DNA of 56,732 nt from Butyrivibrio sp. (GCA_016297265.1 JAEDHB010000009.1:1-56732); one strand, 5' to 3'. Positions 9,249 to 16,825 are shown, counted from the first letter of the stretch. The notes: generated by a model not told the origin, from the sequence alone. Translations and numbers: made by a program.

Positions 9249-9464
9249 TTACATAAATGATTTAAATAATTCCATATCCGTCTCCGTAAGCTTCACATTG
9301 GTGGTTATCTTTCTTCCGTCGGGAGCAGTAATTGATATATCAATGATTGTTCCCTCAGAAATCATTCCCTGTGATGCTGCCTGCATAAATGCCGGAAACT
9401 TTGGGTGGTTGGCAACAAATTTCTGCCATGCACCTTTTATTTTAAACATACTTGCCGGATTCAT
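9249..9464 (-). CDS. Small conserved-looking protein of unknown function, 71 aa
   Basis: I do not recognise this protein. It is a soluble sequence of 71 residues with an N-terminal basic helix (FKIKGAWQKFVANHPKFPAFM) and a short beta-rich middle (ISITAPDGRKITTNVKL) ending in an amphipathic helix. Its ATG overlaps the ilvE stop codon (TAATG), so it is translationally coupled to ilvE, and it ends just before a terminator. The overlap and the clean two-gene unit are the main reasons for calling it real. Confidence 0.7.
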   Translation of the reverse strand: MNPASMFKIKGAWQKFVANHPKFPAFMQAASQGMISEGTIIDISITAPDGRKITTNVKLTETDMELFKSFM

Positions 9465-10489
9465 TATTCAATAACCTCGATCCATCCCTTAGGTGCTTCA
9501 ATGCGTCCCATCTGAATTCCTGTCAATGTGTCATAAAGTTTCTTGGTTGTAGGTCCCATCTGTTCCATTCCGCTTGGAAGACAGAATTCCTTGCCATGAT
9601 CAACAATCTTACCGATTGGAGAAATAACTGCAGCAGTTCCGCAGAGTCCTGCCTCAGCAAAGTCTTTTACTTCTTCAAAAAGAACTTCTCTCTCTTCAAC
9701 CTCAAGTCCTAAGTAATCCTTAGCAACCTGTACCAATGAACGACGGGTGATTGAAGGAAGAATACTTGGAGATTTTGGAACTACAAGCTTATTATCCTTC
9801 GTAACAAATATAAAATTCGCTCCACCTGTTTCTTCGACCTTTGTTCTTGTCGAAGGGTCGAGGTACATATTTTCATCAAAGCCTTCCTTATGTGCAGTAA
9901 CGATTGCATGAAGACTCATTGCATAATTAAGTCCTGCTTTAATATGACCTGTACCGTGTGGTGCTGCTCTGTCAAAATCAGAAACCTTAATTGTAATAGG
10001 CTTTGCGCCGCCCTTAAAATATGGACCAACAGGTGTTGAAAAAATTCTGAACTGATAATCATCAGCAGGCTTAACCCCAATAACCGGATTGATTCCGAAC
10101 ATATATGGTCGAAGATAAAGAGTTGCTCCTGTTCCGTAAGGTGGAACATAGGCACTGTTTGCTTTAACTACCTGCTTAACAGCATCAACAAATTTATCCT
10201 TAGGGAATACCGGCATCTCAAGTCGTAAAGCTGACTGCTCAAGTCTCTCGGCATTAAGGTCTGGTCTGAACACGACAATATTTCCCTTCTCAGTTGTATA
10301 TGCTTTAAGTCCTTCAAAGACTGTCTGCGCGTACTGTAAAACACCTGCACACTCGCTCATGACAATCATATCGTCCTCGATAAGCGCACCTTCGTCCCAA
10401 GCTCCGTTTGTAAAATTTGCAACAAATCTCTTGTCTGTCTTAACATATCCAAAACCAAGATTTGCCCAATCAATGTTTTTCTTTTCCAT
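9464..10489 (-). CDS. ilvE: Branched-chain amino acid aminotransferase
   Basis: This PLP fold-type IV transaminase interconverts leucine, isoleucine and valine with their 2-oxo acids, using glutamate/2-oxoglutarate. It has 341 residues. The PLP lysine is K184 in GTGHIKAGLNYAMS, and the later EETGGANFIFV stretch is the family signature near the cofactor. The length and motifs match the larger (BCAT2-like) subgroup. Other valine/leucine pathway genes are not nearby. A coupled 71-residue gene follows. Confidence 0.94.
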   Translation of the reverse strand: MEKKNIDWANLGFGYVKTDKRFVANFTNGAWDEGALIEDDMIVMSECAGVLQYAQTVFEGLKAYTTEKGNIVVFRPDLNAERLEQSALRLEMPVFPKDKFVDAVKQVVKANSAYVPPYGTGATLYLRPYMFGINPVIGVKPADDYQFRIFSTPVGPYFKGGAKPITIKVSDFDRAAPHGTGHIKAGLNYAMSLHAIVTAHKEGFDENMYLDPSTRTKVEETGGANFIFVTKDNKLVVPKSPSILPSITRRSLVQVAKDYLGLEVEEREVLFEEVKDFAEAGLCGTAAVISPIGKIVDHGKEFCLPSGMEQMGPTTKKLYDTLTGIQMGRIEAPKGWIEVIE

Positions 10490-10572
10490 GGATTATTCCC
10501 TTTCTCGTATCTACGGTATTTTTTAATTACCATATATACTACTACAATAACGGAATAATTTCCACATTTTTT

Positions 10573-10929
10573 TTAATTTTTCATTTTCGGGTTGCAGATA
10601 AGCGATGCAATATACCCAAATACAAGGGCTGCACATATTCCTGCCGCGCCGGCTTTGAATCCGCCAAGGAACACTCCGATAAAACCATCCTTATCCACCG
10701 CTTCCCTGACGCCTTCAAACAGAATATTTCCAAAACCAATCAGTGGAACGCTCGCTCCCGCTTTTGCAAAATCGAGAAAAGGTTCAAATATGCCACAGGC
10801 GGACAGAATAGTTCCCAGAACAACCAGGCACACCATAATCCTTCCCGGCATCATCTTTGTTTTTTCCATAAGAAGCTGGCACAGGGCGCAGATTGCCCCA
10901 CCTACAGCGAATGCAATAATATAATCCAT
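10573..10929 (-). CDS. spoVAE: Stage V sporulation protein AE
   Basis: This 118-residue membrane protein has about four hydrophobic segments and the SpoVAE pattern, including MPGRIMV, GASVPLIGFGN and GFIGVFLGGFKA. SpoVA proteins form the channel that moves calcium-dipicolinate into the developing spore and releases it at germination. The start follows the spoVAD stop by one base, so the two form a translationally coupled pair. No spoVAF-like gene follows; the next gene is ilvE. Confidence 0.93.
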   Translation of the reverse strand: MDYIIAFAVGGAICALCQLLMEKTKMMPGRIMVCLVVLGTILSACGIFEPFLDFAKAGASVPLIGFGNILFEGVREAVDKDGFIGVFLGGFKAGAAGICAALVFGYIASLICNPKMKN

Positions 10930-10930
10930 A

Positions 10931-11941
10931 TCAGTTCATCCTTTCCAAAATAACACCATGGGCAATTCCCGGAACGCTTTTTCCCTCGTTGAAGCTTGTT
11001 GTTGAAAGCAATGCTCCCGTGGGAACAAACAACACGCGGTTCAATTCTCCCATCTCAAGTTTTTTGATGATACGTGAGCACAGGGTTACGGCGCTGCATC
11101 CGCATCCGCTTCCGCCGGAATAGGTTCCCTGACGCTCATTATCAAATATCTCTATTCCGCAGTCGTGGTGAACGCTTGTGATATCCACACCGCGTTCCAA
11201 AAGCAAATCAATCAATATTGTCTGTCCGACTTTTCCCAAATCTCCGGTATAAATTGCATCATAGAAATCAGGTTTTATCTCAAAATCCGCCAGGTTCTGA
11301 TAGATTAAATCACAGGCCGCAGGCGCCATTGCCGCTCCCATATTCATTGAATCCGTAACGCCGTAATCTATAATTCTTCCTGTGGTTATGCCGCGAATTG
11401 CAACATTGCTCTTTTCGCTGCTGATTATCACTCCTCCTGAACCGGTCACTGTCCATGTCGAGGACAAAGGCCGCTGACTTCCATAATCAAGAGGAAAACG
11501 AAACTGCTTTTCCGCACTGGCAAAATGACTGGAGGTCATAGCCACAACATTGTCTGCATAGCCTGCGGACACAACTATTGATGCTAGCGACATTGCCTCA
11601 CCCATGGTTGAACATGCACCATACAGACCGAACAACGGCACTCTGTAATCTTCCACCGCAAAAGAAGTGGCAATTATCTGTCCAAGAAGGTCCCCTGCAA
11701 AAATATATCGCAACGATTTACGACTTACGCCCCCTTTTTCCAGAAGAATTTCCAACATCTGACGCTGCAGCTCGCTTTCGGCCTCCTCCCAGCAATTCTG
11801 ACCGGCCTCCGGTTTTTCAATTATTTTATCAATGTCGGGACCCAACGGACCTTCTCCCTCCTTTTTACCGGCGACACAGGCAGAAGCTTTAATATATGGT
11901 TTCTTTTCAAATTCCAGACTGGCACATCCTATTTTTCCCAT
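10931..11941 (-). CDS. spoVAD: Stage V sporulation protein AD
   Basis: This 336-residue soluble protein has the thiolase-like fold of SpoVAD, which binds dipicolinic acid on the channel. It is recognised from the N-terminus (GKIGCASLEFEKKPYIKA), LGPDIDKII and the GGSGCGCSA turn. The ATG at 11941 is chosen over a GTG at 11959: the ribosome binding site AAAGGA lies just upstream of it, inside the arm of a hairpin. A forespore-type promoter sits at 11967-11996, and the gene is separated from spoVAC by four unrelated genes. Confidence 0.93.
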   Translation of the reverse strand: MGKIGCASLEFEKKPYIKASACVAGKKEGEGPLGPDIDKIIEKPEAGQNCWEEAESELQRQMLEILLEKGGVSRKSLRYIFAGDLLGQIIATSFAVEDYRVPLFGLYGACSTMGEAMSLASIVVSAGYADNVVAMTSSHFASAEKQFRFPLDYGSQRPLSSTWTVTGSGGVIISSEKSNVAIRGITTGRIIDYGVTDSMNMGAAMAPAACDLIYQNLADFEIKPDFYDAIYTGDLGKVGQTILIDLLLERGVDITSVHHDCGIEIFDNERQGTYSGGSGCGCSAVTLCSRIIKKLEMGELNRVLFVPTGALLSTTSFNEGKSVPGIAHGVILERMN

Positions 11942-11983
11942 AAAAAAAAATCCTTTCACTTTTTGTTATTATGTGAAAGGATT
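11942..11983 (-). terminator. Terminator-like hairpin whose 3' arm is the spoVAD ribosome binding site
   Basis: An 11-bp perfect inverted repeat (AATCCTTTCAC at 11983-11973 on the minus strand, GTGAAAGGATT at 11959-11949) has a 13-base loop and is followed by a run of T up to the spoVAD ATG. It has every mark of an intrinsic terminator for the lipid kinase gene that ends at 11990. The 3' arm also holds AAAGGA, the only ribosome binding site for spoVAD, so RNA containing both arms would be terminated or untranslatable for spoVAD. Confidence 0.8.
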
Positions 11984-11996
11984 CTTATTTTATTCA
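11967..11996 (-). promoter_or_regulatory. Sigma-G-type (forespore) promoter for spoVAD-spoVAE
   Basis: On the minus strand TGAATA (11991-11996), 17 bp, then CATAATA (11967-11973) fits the sigma-G consensus known from Bacillus (GHATR, about 17-18 bp, CATNHTA) at every defined position. The -35 box overlaps the stop codon of the lipid kinase gene. The predicted start near 11960 falls at the loop edge of the terminator hairpin, so the new transcript would lack the 5' arm and leave the ribosome binding site free. Confidence 0.7.
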
Positions 11997-12841
11997 TAAA
12001 TGACTTCATACCTGCTGACATTTTTGAGAACTTCTCCGTCCATCTGCAGCGAGCATGGTTTACTAAATTCAACTACAATATTGTGTCCTGTATGGAAGTC
12101 CACCATCTTAGTATATTTTGCATGTTTACCTTTTATTATTGATGAAAATCTGGCGGCAAGCATAAGTCTTGAAGAGCTATGTAAAACAACACAGGTAACC
12201 GTGTGATTCGAATTGAAGCGGCTCTGCCTAGGTGCCACGCAGATTCCGCCGCCATAGTATTTGCCGAACATGGTCGAAGCACACCAGGCCTTCTTATACT
12301 CCTTTGTAACGCCGTCAATCGTTACTTTTGCCGAACATGGTTTGTATCCAAAAAGTACTCCCGTAACTGCCTGCTTCGTATATTTGTTTTTGATAATATT
12401 TTTCTGGCGGGCTATGTCAATATTCTCGCAGGTATAACCGTCAAGTCCGAAGCCGACGCCGTTAATAAATCTGTATTTCTTGTCGTTGATAATAACTGTC
12501 GGAAGTTTCTGGATATATTTATTAATCTTAATGCGGTTCACCCTGTTCTCAGGGTCAACATCCCTCTTAAAATCATTGCCCGTTCCTGCAGAGTAAAAAT
12601 AGACTTCGCAGGCAATTGCCAGGGTATTCATATCATTGATGAATCGATTAAGTGTTCCGTCCCCGCCAACCAGATATATCGTATCATCAGGTTTAACATT
12701 CTTAAGAATGTCCTTGTAATCCTCATAATCCGTAAGATTGTACTCCCTGATTTGCTGTGATTGCAACGCCTTATGAATCATAGCCAAATCTTCAGCAGTT
12801 TTGGCGTTTTTTGCTTTTGGATTAAATAAAAGATAATTCAT
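11990..12841 (-). CDS. Diacylglycerol/lipid kinase family protein, short form
   Basis: The protein has 283 residues. NPKAKN at the N-terminus replaces the usual NPxSG, and VGGDGTLNR (about 58-66) and GTGNDF (about 86-91) are the nucleotide and phosphate loops of the DAGK/YegS fold. It lacks membrane segments and may act on a membrane lipid. It sits inside the split spoVA block with a DUF2156 protein but has its own strong sigma-A promoter, so it is probably expressed in growing cells. Its transcript ends at the hairpin before spoVAD. Confidence 0.87.
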   Translation of the reverse strand: MNYLLFNPKAKNAKTAEDLAMIHKALQSQQIREYNLTDYEDYKDILKNVKPDDTIYLVGGDGTLNRFINDMNTLAIACEVYFYSAGTGNDFKRDVDPENRVNRIKINKYIQKLPTVIINDKKYRFINGVGFGLDGYTCENIDIARQKNIIKNKYTKQAVTGVLFGYKPCSAKVTIDGVTKEYKKAWCASTMFGKYYGGGICVAPRQSRFNSNHTVTCVVLHSSSRLMLAARFSSIIKGKHAKYTKMVDFHTGHNIVVEFSKPCSLQMDGEVLKNVSRYEVIYE

Positions 12842-12897
12842 TTTACTCTCCCATAATCATATGTGAAAATATATCATCACAGTATAATAACAGAAGT

Positions 12898-12926
12898 ATT
12901 ATATTACAAAAACTGTTTTTTTTCAA
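12898..12926 (-). promoter_or_regulatory. Sigma-A promoter for the lipid kinase gene
   Basis: TTGAAA (12921-12926) and perfect TATAAT (12898-12903) on the minus strand are separated by 17 bp. The -35 box lies in the final codons of the DUF2156 gene. The leader to the ATG at 12841 would be about 50 bases. Confidence 0.75.
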
Positions 12927-13785
12927 TACAATACTTGTGGTACATTATGTCAGGGCGATAAGATAGTTTTGCTTTTCGTATCCCCTCATTTCCCATATCA
13001 TCCTCCCTGTTGACATAGGTATATTTCCCCAGTTCGTTGGTTGTAAAAATCTGATTGATGGCCTGATATATTCCGCAATATCCATCAAGTCCTTTTTCCA
13101 CATGGGTAACAAAGGTATCCTCGCTCATCTTTTCTCCCAGCGTAATTGCCGCCACCTTACCGTCAACCCTTAAAAGACCTCCCGTAATGTCAAATCTTTC
13201 CATATTATCAAGGATATAATCAATTATTTCCGACTCCTCGTTAAGGGATTCATCACATTTTCTTGATGCCATCCATTCATTCTTCATTGCCTTACATTCT
13301 TCTATATTGGAGTTGGTTATTTTTTCATATTCATAATTATAGCTTTTGATAAACCTGTTAAGCATATTCTTTTTGCTGTGCAGCTTGCTGCCTGACAGGC
13401 TTATCATCCGGTCAACGCGGTAAATATAGTCTGACCATTCCCGTTCAAAGGTCACACTATATTGCGAATCCTCCATATATCTTTTCGCTACAGTCTCCGA
13501 AACATTGGTAATCATTAACTGTTTGCCGTTTTCCCTTGCATCCTCTTCCAGTATTTCAAAAATTCTGTCCGAGTCAAAATCCTCACTTACAACGGAATAT
13601 ATCGCATAATCAGAATTAATCAACCTATATACAAGAAGGCCCTCCGCAAATCCATACATGAGTTCATCGGTGTCATTCCAGCCAAATACATTCACAAGCG
13701 CGAACTCACAATTCCTCGTATTTGCCAATAGTGTATATTTTTTAATAATATCAGTATCACTTTCAGTAATTCTGTTAAAAACCAT
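12904..13785 (-). CDS. DUF2156 family protein (lysyl-phosphatidylglycerol synthase C-domain-like)
   Basis: The protein has 293 residues with a double GNAT-like fold. LSGSKLHSKKNMLNRF (about residues 130-145) and NYEYEKIT are the hallmark of DUF2156, the family that includes the catalytic half of MprF, which transfers an aminoacyl group to phosphatidylglycerol. No transmembrane domain is present, so it is the stand-alone soluble form of unknown substrate. It follows the GNAT gene by 12 bases and carries GGAG before the ATG. It is likely cotranscribed with cysK and the GNAT gene. Confidence 0.85.
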   Translation of the reverse strand: MVFNRITESDTDIIKKYTLLANTRNCEFALVNVFGWNDTDELMYGFAEGLLVYRLINSDYAIYSVVSEDFDSDRIFEILEEDARENGKQLMITNVSETVAKRYMEDSQYSVTFEREWSDYIYRVDRMISLSGSKLHSKKNMLNRFIKSYNYEYEKITNSNIEECKAMKNEWMASRKCDESLNEESEIIDYILDNMERFDITGGLLRVDGKVAAITLGEKMSEDTFVTHVEKGLDGYCGIYQAINQIFTTNELGKYTYVNREDDMGNEGIRKAKLSYRPDIMYHKYCIEKKQFL

Positions 13786-13797
13786 AAACGCTCCGCC

Positions 13798-14505
13798 TTA
13801 ATATGGAATAAATCCGGAAAATTCCTCTGCACTGCAATTATATCCCAGTGCATACCGCTCAACTTTTTTCTCAGGACGTACAATATTGTAATTTGCTTCA
13901 CTCATTCCATATTGCTTAATTTTATTCCCCTCCGCAATATAATACCCTCCTCCCCCGGAAGTTATTTCATAAAACATCATACCATCATTCGCTTCCTCAG
14001 CGAGGACATAATCCATCACATTCTCACCAAACTCTGTCAGAATACTGCTTCTGTCCCAGACTTCTGAAGAAAGTTCTCTTATTCTGTTCACATCGGTAAT
14101 GCAACAGTCCACTCCTTCATTGGCAAATTCATAGGAATATACCGGAATCCGGTTTGAAAAACCTCTGTCTTCATAGTACCGGAAAAGCAATTCCTCTTCC
14201 GGAATAAGCCAACAACCTTTGTCCTTACCGTTTTTTTCAATAAAATATCTGATAAGCCCGCTCATGATTCCCCGGCCCCTGTATCCGGTAGCTGTCGCCA
14301 GGGCATACAGATACATATCATTTGACTGAGGCAAAGAATAAAGAGCCCCGACAATATCTTTTCCGTAACGGTATATCAATGTGTTTTCCCGGGAAAATAT
14401 TTTCTCAAAAAAAATGTCAACATTCTCCCTGGAATCCTCCTCGAAGGATTCCAGCCACAGTTTTTTTAACATCTCAATATCATTATCAGTCGCGAGCTCA
14501 ATCAT
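13798..14505 (-). CDS. GNAT family N-acetyltransferase
   Basis: The protein has 235 residues. The N-terminal half is a GNAT domain with acetyl-CoA loop TGYRGRGIMSGLI near residues 71-83 and YYEDRGF near 117-123. The C-terminal half resembles the second, non-catalytic domain of Eis-like acetyltransferases, but this is only a loose similarity by eye. The substrate is unknown. It lies 11 bases after cysK and 12 before the DUF2156 gene. Confidence 0.82.
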   Translation of the reverse strand: MIELATDNDIEMLKKLWLESFEEDSRENVDIFFEKIFSRENTLIYRYGKDIVGALYSLPQSNDMYLYALATATGYRGRGIMSGLIRYFIEKNGKDKGCWLIPEEELLFRYYEDRGFSNRIPVYSYEFANEGVDCCITDVNRIRELSSEVWDRSSILTEFGENVMDYVLAEEANDGMMFYEITSGGGGYYIAEGNKIKQYGMSEANYNIVRPEKKVERYALGYNCSAEEFSGFIPY

Positions 14506-14516
14506 AATTCAATATC

Positions 14517-15443
14517 CTATTCAAATAGCGGAGTGGAAAAATATCGCTCCGCAGTATCCGGCAATACTGTTACCACGGTTTTACCTGCTCCAAGCTTCTC
14601 GGCAAGTTTCAACGCTGCTGCCACATTAGTTCCGCTGGATATACCGCACATAAGTCCTTCCTTGCTTGCAAGTTCCTTGGCTGTCCTTATGGCATCCTCA
14701 TCAGATATAATGCATATATCATCATAAATATTCTGGTTGAGAATCTCCGGAATAAGGCCGTCCCCGATTCCCATCTGCAAATGAGTACCGATTGAACCGC
14801 CGGAAAGAATTGCGGCATCCTCAGGCTCAACTGCCCAGATTGTAATATCCGGATTCTGTGCCCTCAACACCTCGCCGATGCCTGTTATTGTTCCGCCGGT
14901 GCCGATGCCGGAGCAGAAGCCATCTATTTTACCGGCAACCTGTTCAAGAATCTCAAGGCCTGTATGATGTCTGTGCACCATTGGATTTGCCTGATTCTCA
15001 AATTGCTGCGGAACATACACATTAGGGTCTTCCTCTGCCATCCTAAGTGCAGTTTTAAGACATTCATCAATGCATTCGCCGATATTGCCGGCATCATGAA
15101 TTAGTATTACCTCCGCGCCGTAGTGTTCAACTAATTTGCGTCTTTCCTCGCTCACGGAATCAGGCATAACAATAATTGTTCTGTAGCCTCTTACTGCACC
15201 CACCAGTGCAAGACCTATACCCTGATTACCGCTTGTAGGTTCAACAATAATAGTATTTTCATTGATAAGTCCGGCTTTTTCCGCCTCAATTATCATATTG
15301 TAGGCTGTTCTGCTCTTAATTGAACCGCCTACATTCAGACCTTCAAATTTAACAAGCACTTCCGCATTGCCCGGCTTGTTCATTCTGTTGAGTCTGATAA
15401 TCGGGGTATGCCCCATTGCATCAAGTACATTATTATATATCAT
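14517..15443 (-). CDS. cysK: Cysteine synthase A (O-acetylserine sulfhydrylase)
   Basis: This PLP fold-type II enzyme makes cysteine from O-acetylserine and sulfide. It has 308 residues. The PLP lysine is K43 in GGSIKSR, the phosphate loop is GTGGT at 181-185, and the C-terminus has GISSGTN and LPDTAERYFST. The substrate loop reads PTSGNQG (69-75) where Bacillus and E. coli CysK have TSGNTG, and SIKSR replaces SVKDR, so it is a variant subgroup. It has its own sigma-A promoter and heads a vegetative four-gene insert inside the spoVA genes. Confidence 0.9.
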   Translation of the reverse strand: MIYNNVLDAMGHTPIIRLNRMNKPGNAEVLVKFEGLNVGGSIKSRTAYNMIIEAEKAGLINENTIIVEPTSGNQGIGLALVGAVRGYRTIIVMPDSVSEERRKLVEHYGAEVILIHDAGNIGECIDECLKTALRMAEEDPNVYVPQQFENQANPMVHRHHTGLEILEQVAGKIDGFCSGIGTGGTITGIGEVLRAQNPDITIWAVEPEDAAILSGGSIGTHLQMGIGDGLIPEILNQNIYDDICIISDEDAIRTAKELASKEGLMCGISSGTNVAAALKLAEKLGAGKTVVTVLPDTAERYFSTPLFE

Positions 15444-15476
15444 AGTATTTCTCTTTTCATTATTATCACTTAGTAT

Positions 15477-15505
15477 AATATACTCTCGTTACATTTTAGT
15501 GTCAA
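15477..15505 (-). promoter_or_regulatory. Sigma-A promoter for cysK
   Basis: Perfect TTGACA (15500-15505), 17 bp, TATATT (15477-15482) on the minus strand, with the ATG 34 bases past the -10 box. The -35 box overlaps the spoVAC stop codon, so there is no spacer between the sporulation gene and the vegetative promoter. Confidence 0.8.
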
Positions 15506-15957
15506 CTAATAAAGCATCTGTATATCCAATATAATATTCCAAGAAGCCAGCTGCTGAATATTCCGTACAAAATAACGGGACCTGCAATAACAAATATTTT
15601 GCAGCCAACACCAAACACCTGTCCTTCCTTCTTAAATTCAATAGCTGAGGATGCCACGGAATTTGCAAATCCCGTAATCGGAACAAGCATGCCTGCACCT
15701 CCGAATTTTGTCAACATCGGGTACCAGCCCATTGCCGTAAGTATAACGGATACAAAAATAAGACTTAGGGAGCACCAGGTTGATGCCATATCCTTTGCCA
15801 TTCCGAAATACTCGATGAAAATATCCGTTAATCCCTGCCCTGCTGCACAGATAAGACCACCTGTCACAAAAGCCTTTAGCATCTGTATTCCGAGATTATG
15901 AGTGGGAGTTACCGCTTCAACATAATCCTTATACATCGTCTTTTCTTTTTTATCCAT
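15502..15957 (-). CDS. spoVAC: Stage V sporulation protein AC
   Basis: This 151-residue membrane protein has about four hydrophobic helices. The N-terminus (YKDYVEAVTPTHN) and the GGAGMLVPITGFANS and GVGCKIFVIAGPVILYG segments are those of SpoVAC, a mechanosensitive-type component of the dipicolinate channel. AGGAGG precedes the ATG but lies inside the arm of a hairpin. It stands alone as a transcription unit: the Spo0A-type gene ends upstream at 16023 and a vegetative promoter for cysK begins at its stop codon. Confidence 0.94.
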   Translation of the reverse strand: MDKKEKTMYKDYVEAVTPTHNLGIQMLKAFVTGGLICAAGQGLTDIFIEYFGMAKDMASTWCSLSLIFVSVILTAMGWYPMLTKFGGAGMLVPITGFANSVASSAIEFKKEGQVFGVGCKIFVIAGPVILYGIFSSWLLGILYWIYRCFIS

Positions 15958-16009
15958 AAAAACCTCCTGACTATCTGATACAAATATTGTCTCAAATAAT
16001 CAGGAGGTT
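15958..16009 (-). terminator. Hairpin plus T-run with the spoVAC ribosome binding site in its 3' arm
   Basis: A 10-bp perfect repeat (AACCTCCTGA at 16009-16000 on the minus strand, TCAGGAGGTT at 15970-15961) spans a 29-base loop and runs into TTTTT touching the spoVAC ATG. It can terminate the Spo0A-type transcript that ends at 16023. The 3' arm contains AGGAGG, the spoVAC ribosome binding site, as in the spoVAD case. Confidence 0.7.
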
Positions 16010-16014
16010 ATTCA
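15985..16014 (-). promoter_or_regulatory. Sigma-G/sigma-F-like promoter for spoVAC
   Basis: TGAATA (16009-16014) then 17 bp then GACAATA (15985-15991) on the minus strand. The -35 matches the sigma-G consensus, and the -10 matches about five of seven positions, weaker than the spoVAD case. The predicted start near 15978 lies in the hairpin loop. The spacing and placement relative to the hairpin are the same as for spoVAD, which raises my confidence. Confidence 0.5.
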
Positions 16015-16022
16015 ATCAGTGT

Positions 16023-16769
16023 CTATTTATTGCGTCTGGAACCGATATATTCCGAACACGAAAGAATGAACTCTGTATTAGTCGGTTTTTTTCTATTTCT
16101 GTTAAAAATCTCAAAAAACAGTTTCTCGTATTTGGATTCGGGAGCCTTGAGCCAGGTTGCCTCAATAACATATCTTATATTACGTTCGACATTTCCTGAT
16201 GAAGTACCGTAATTTGAAGCAATTTCAGGATAGATACTCTTGGTAATCGACATGATTGCGTCAGCGCTGTTTGTGGATATCGAAATCGCATCCCTGAGGT
16301 ATTTGTATCCCACCATTTTGATTGGAACGCCAATGTTCTTAAGGAGCTCCACAATATCATTCTCCAAGGTTGCGGCAGCATTCTCCTCCGAATCACATAC
16401 AGCCCTGATTCTGTCAATAATGGCCGCACCGTCAAAAGGCTTCATAATAAAATACGAAGCACCGCGATTAAGCGCTTCACTGACAATCGATTCCTTGCCG
16501 ACGGCGGATACCACAATAAATTCAGGCTTTCGCTCAAGAGTTGTATCGCCATCCACTATTTTGAGGACATTAATTCCATCCACATTCGGCATGACCAAAT
16601 CCAGCAGAACCACATCCGGTACCAATTCCTTAATAGCATCGACTGCCTCTCTTCCGTCACAGGCTTCCCCGATTACCTCGATATCAGGAGCATCGGAAAG
16701 CATATCCAGAATCATATGTCTCATAATATCATTGTCATCACATACGAGGCATTTTATCATTTTGCTCAT
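16023..16769 (-). CDS. Spo0A-type sporulation response regulator
   Basis: The protein has 248 residues. The receiver domain has acidic residues D11-D12, phospho-acceptor D57 in LLDLVMP and a conserved lysine in MKPFD. The C-terminal domain matches the Spo0A effector domain: IGVPIKMVGYKYLRDAI, ITKSIYPEIA and KPTNTEF. The recognition helix reads GNVERNIRYVIE where typical Spo0A has SRVERAIRHAIE, so the VER and IR core is kept but flanks differ. Spo0A normally follows spoIVB; here the gene lies between spoVAB and spoVAC, so it may be a paralog rather than the master regulator. It has its own 109-bp upstream region with a 0A box. Confidence 0.82.
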   Translation of the reverse strand: MSKMIKCLVCDDNDIMRHMILDMLSDAPDIEVIGEACDGREAVDAIKELVPDVVLLDLVMPNVDGINVLKIVDGDTTLERKPEFIVVSAVGKESIVSEALNRGASYFIMKPFDGAAIIDRIRAVCDSEENAAATLENDIVELLKNIGVPIKMVGYKYLRDAISISTNSADAIMSITKSIYPEIASNYGTSSGNVERNIRYVIEATWLKAPESKYEKLFFEIFNRNRKKPTNTEFILSCSEYIGSRRNK

Positions 16770-16800
16770 TTTTCCCCATCCTTATCCACATAGACAACAA

Positions 16801-16820
16801 TTATCTACAATTATCTACAA
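16801..16820. repeat. Tandem 10-bp repeat upstream of the Spo0A-type gene
   Basis: Two perfect copies of TTATCTACAA (plus strand) lie side by side, with a partial third copy on the gene side. They are 32-51 bases from the ATG, where a repressor or activator could bind, or within the leader. Confidence 0.6.
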
Positions 16821-16825
16821 TCATT

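Noticed and set aside
12203..12760. A 185-codon plus-strand open frame antisense to the lipid kinase gene
   Set aside because: The kinase has intact motifs; the antisense product has none.
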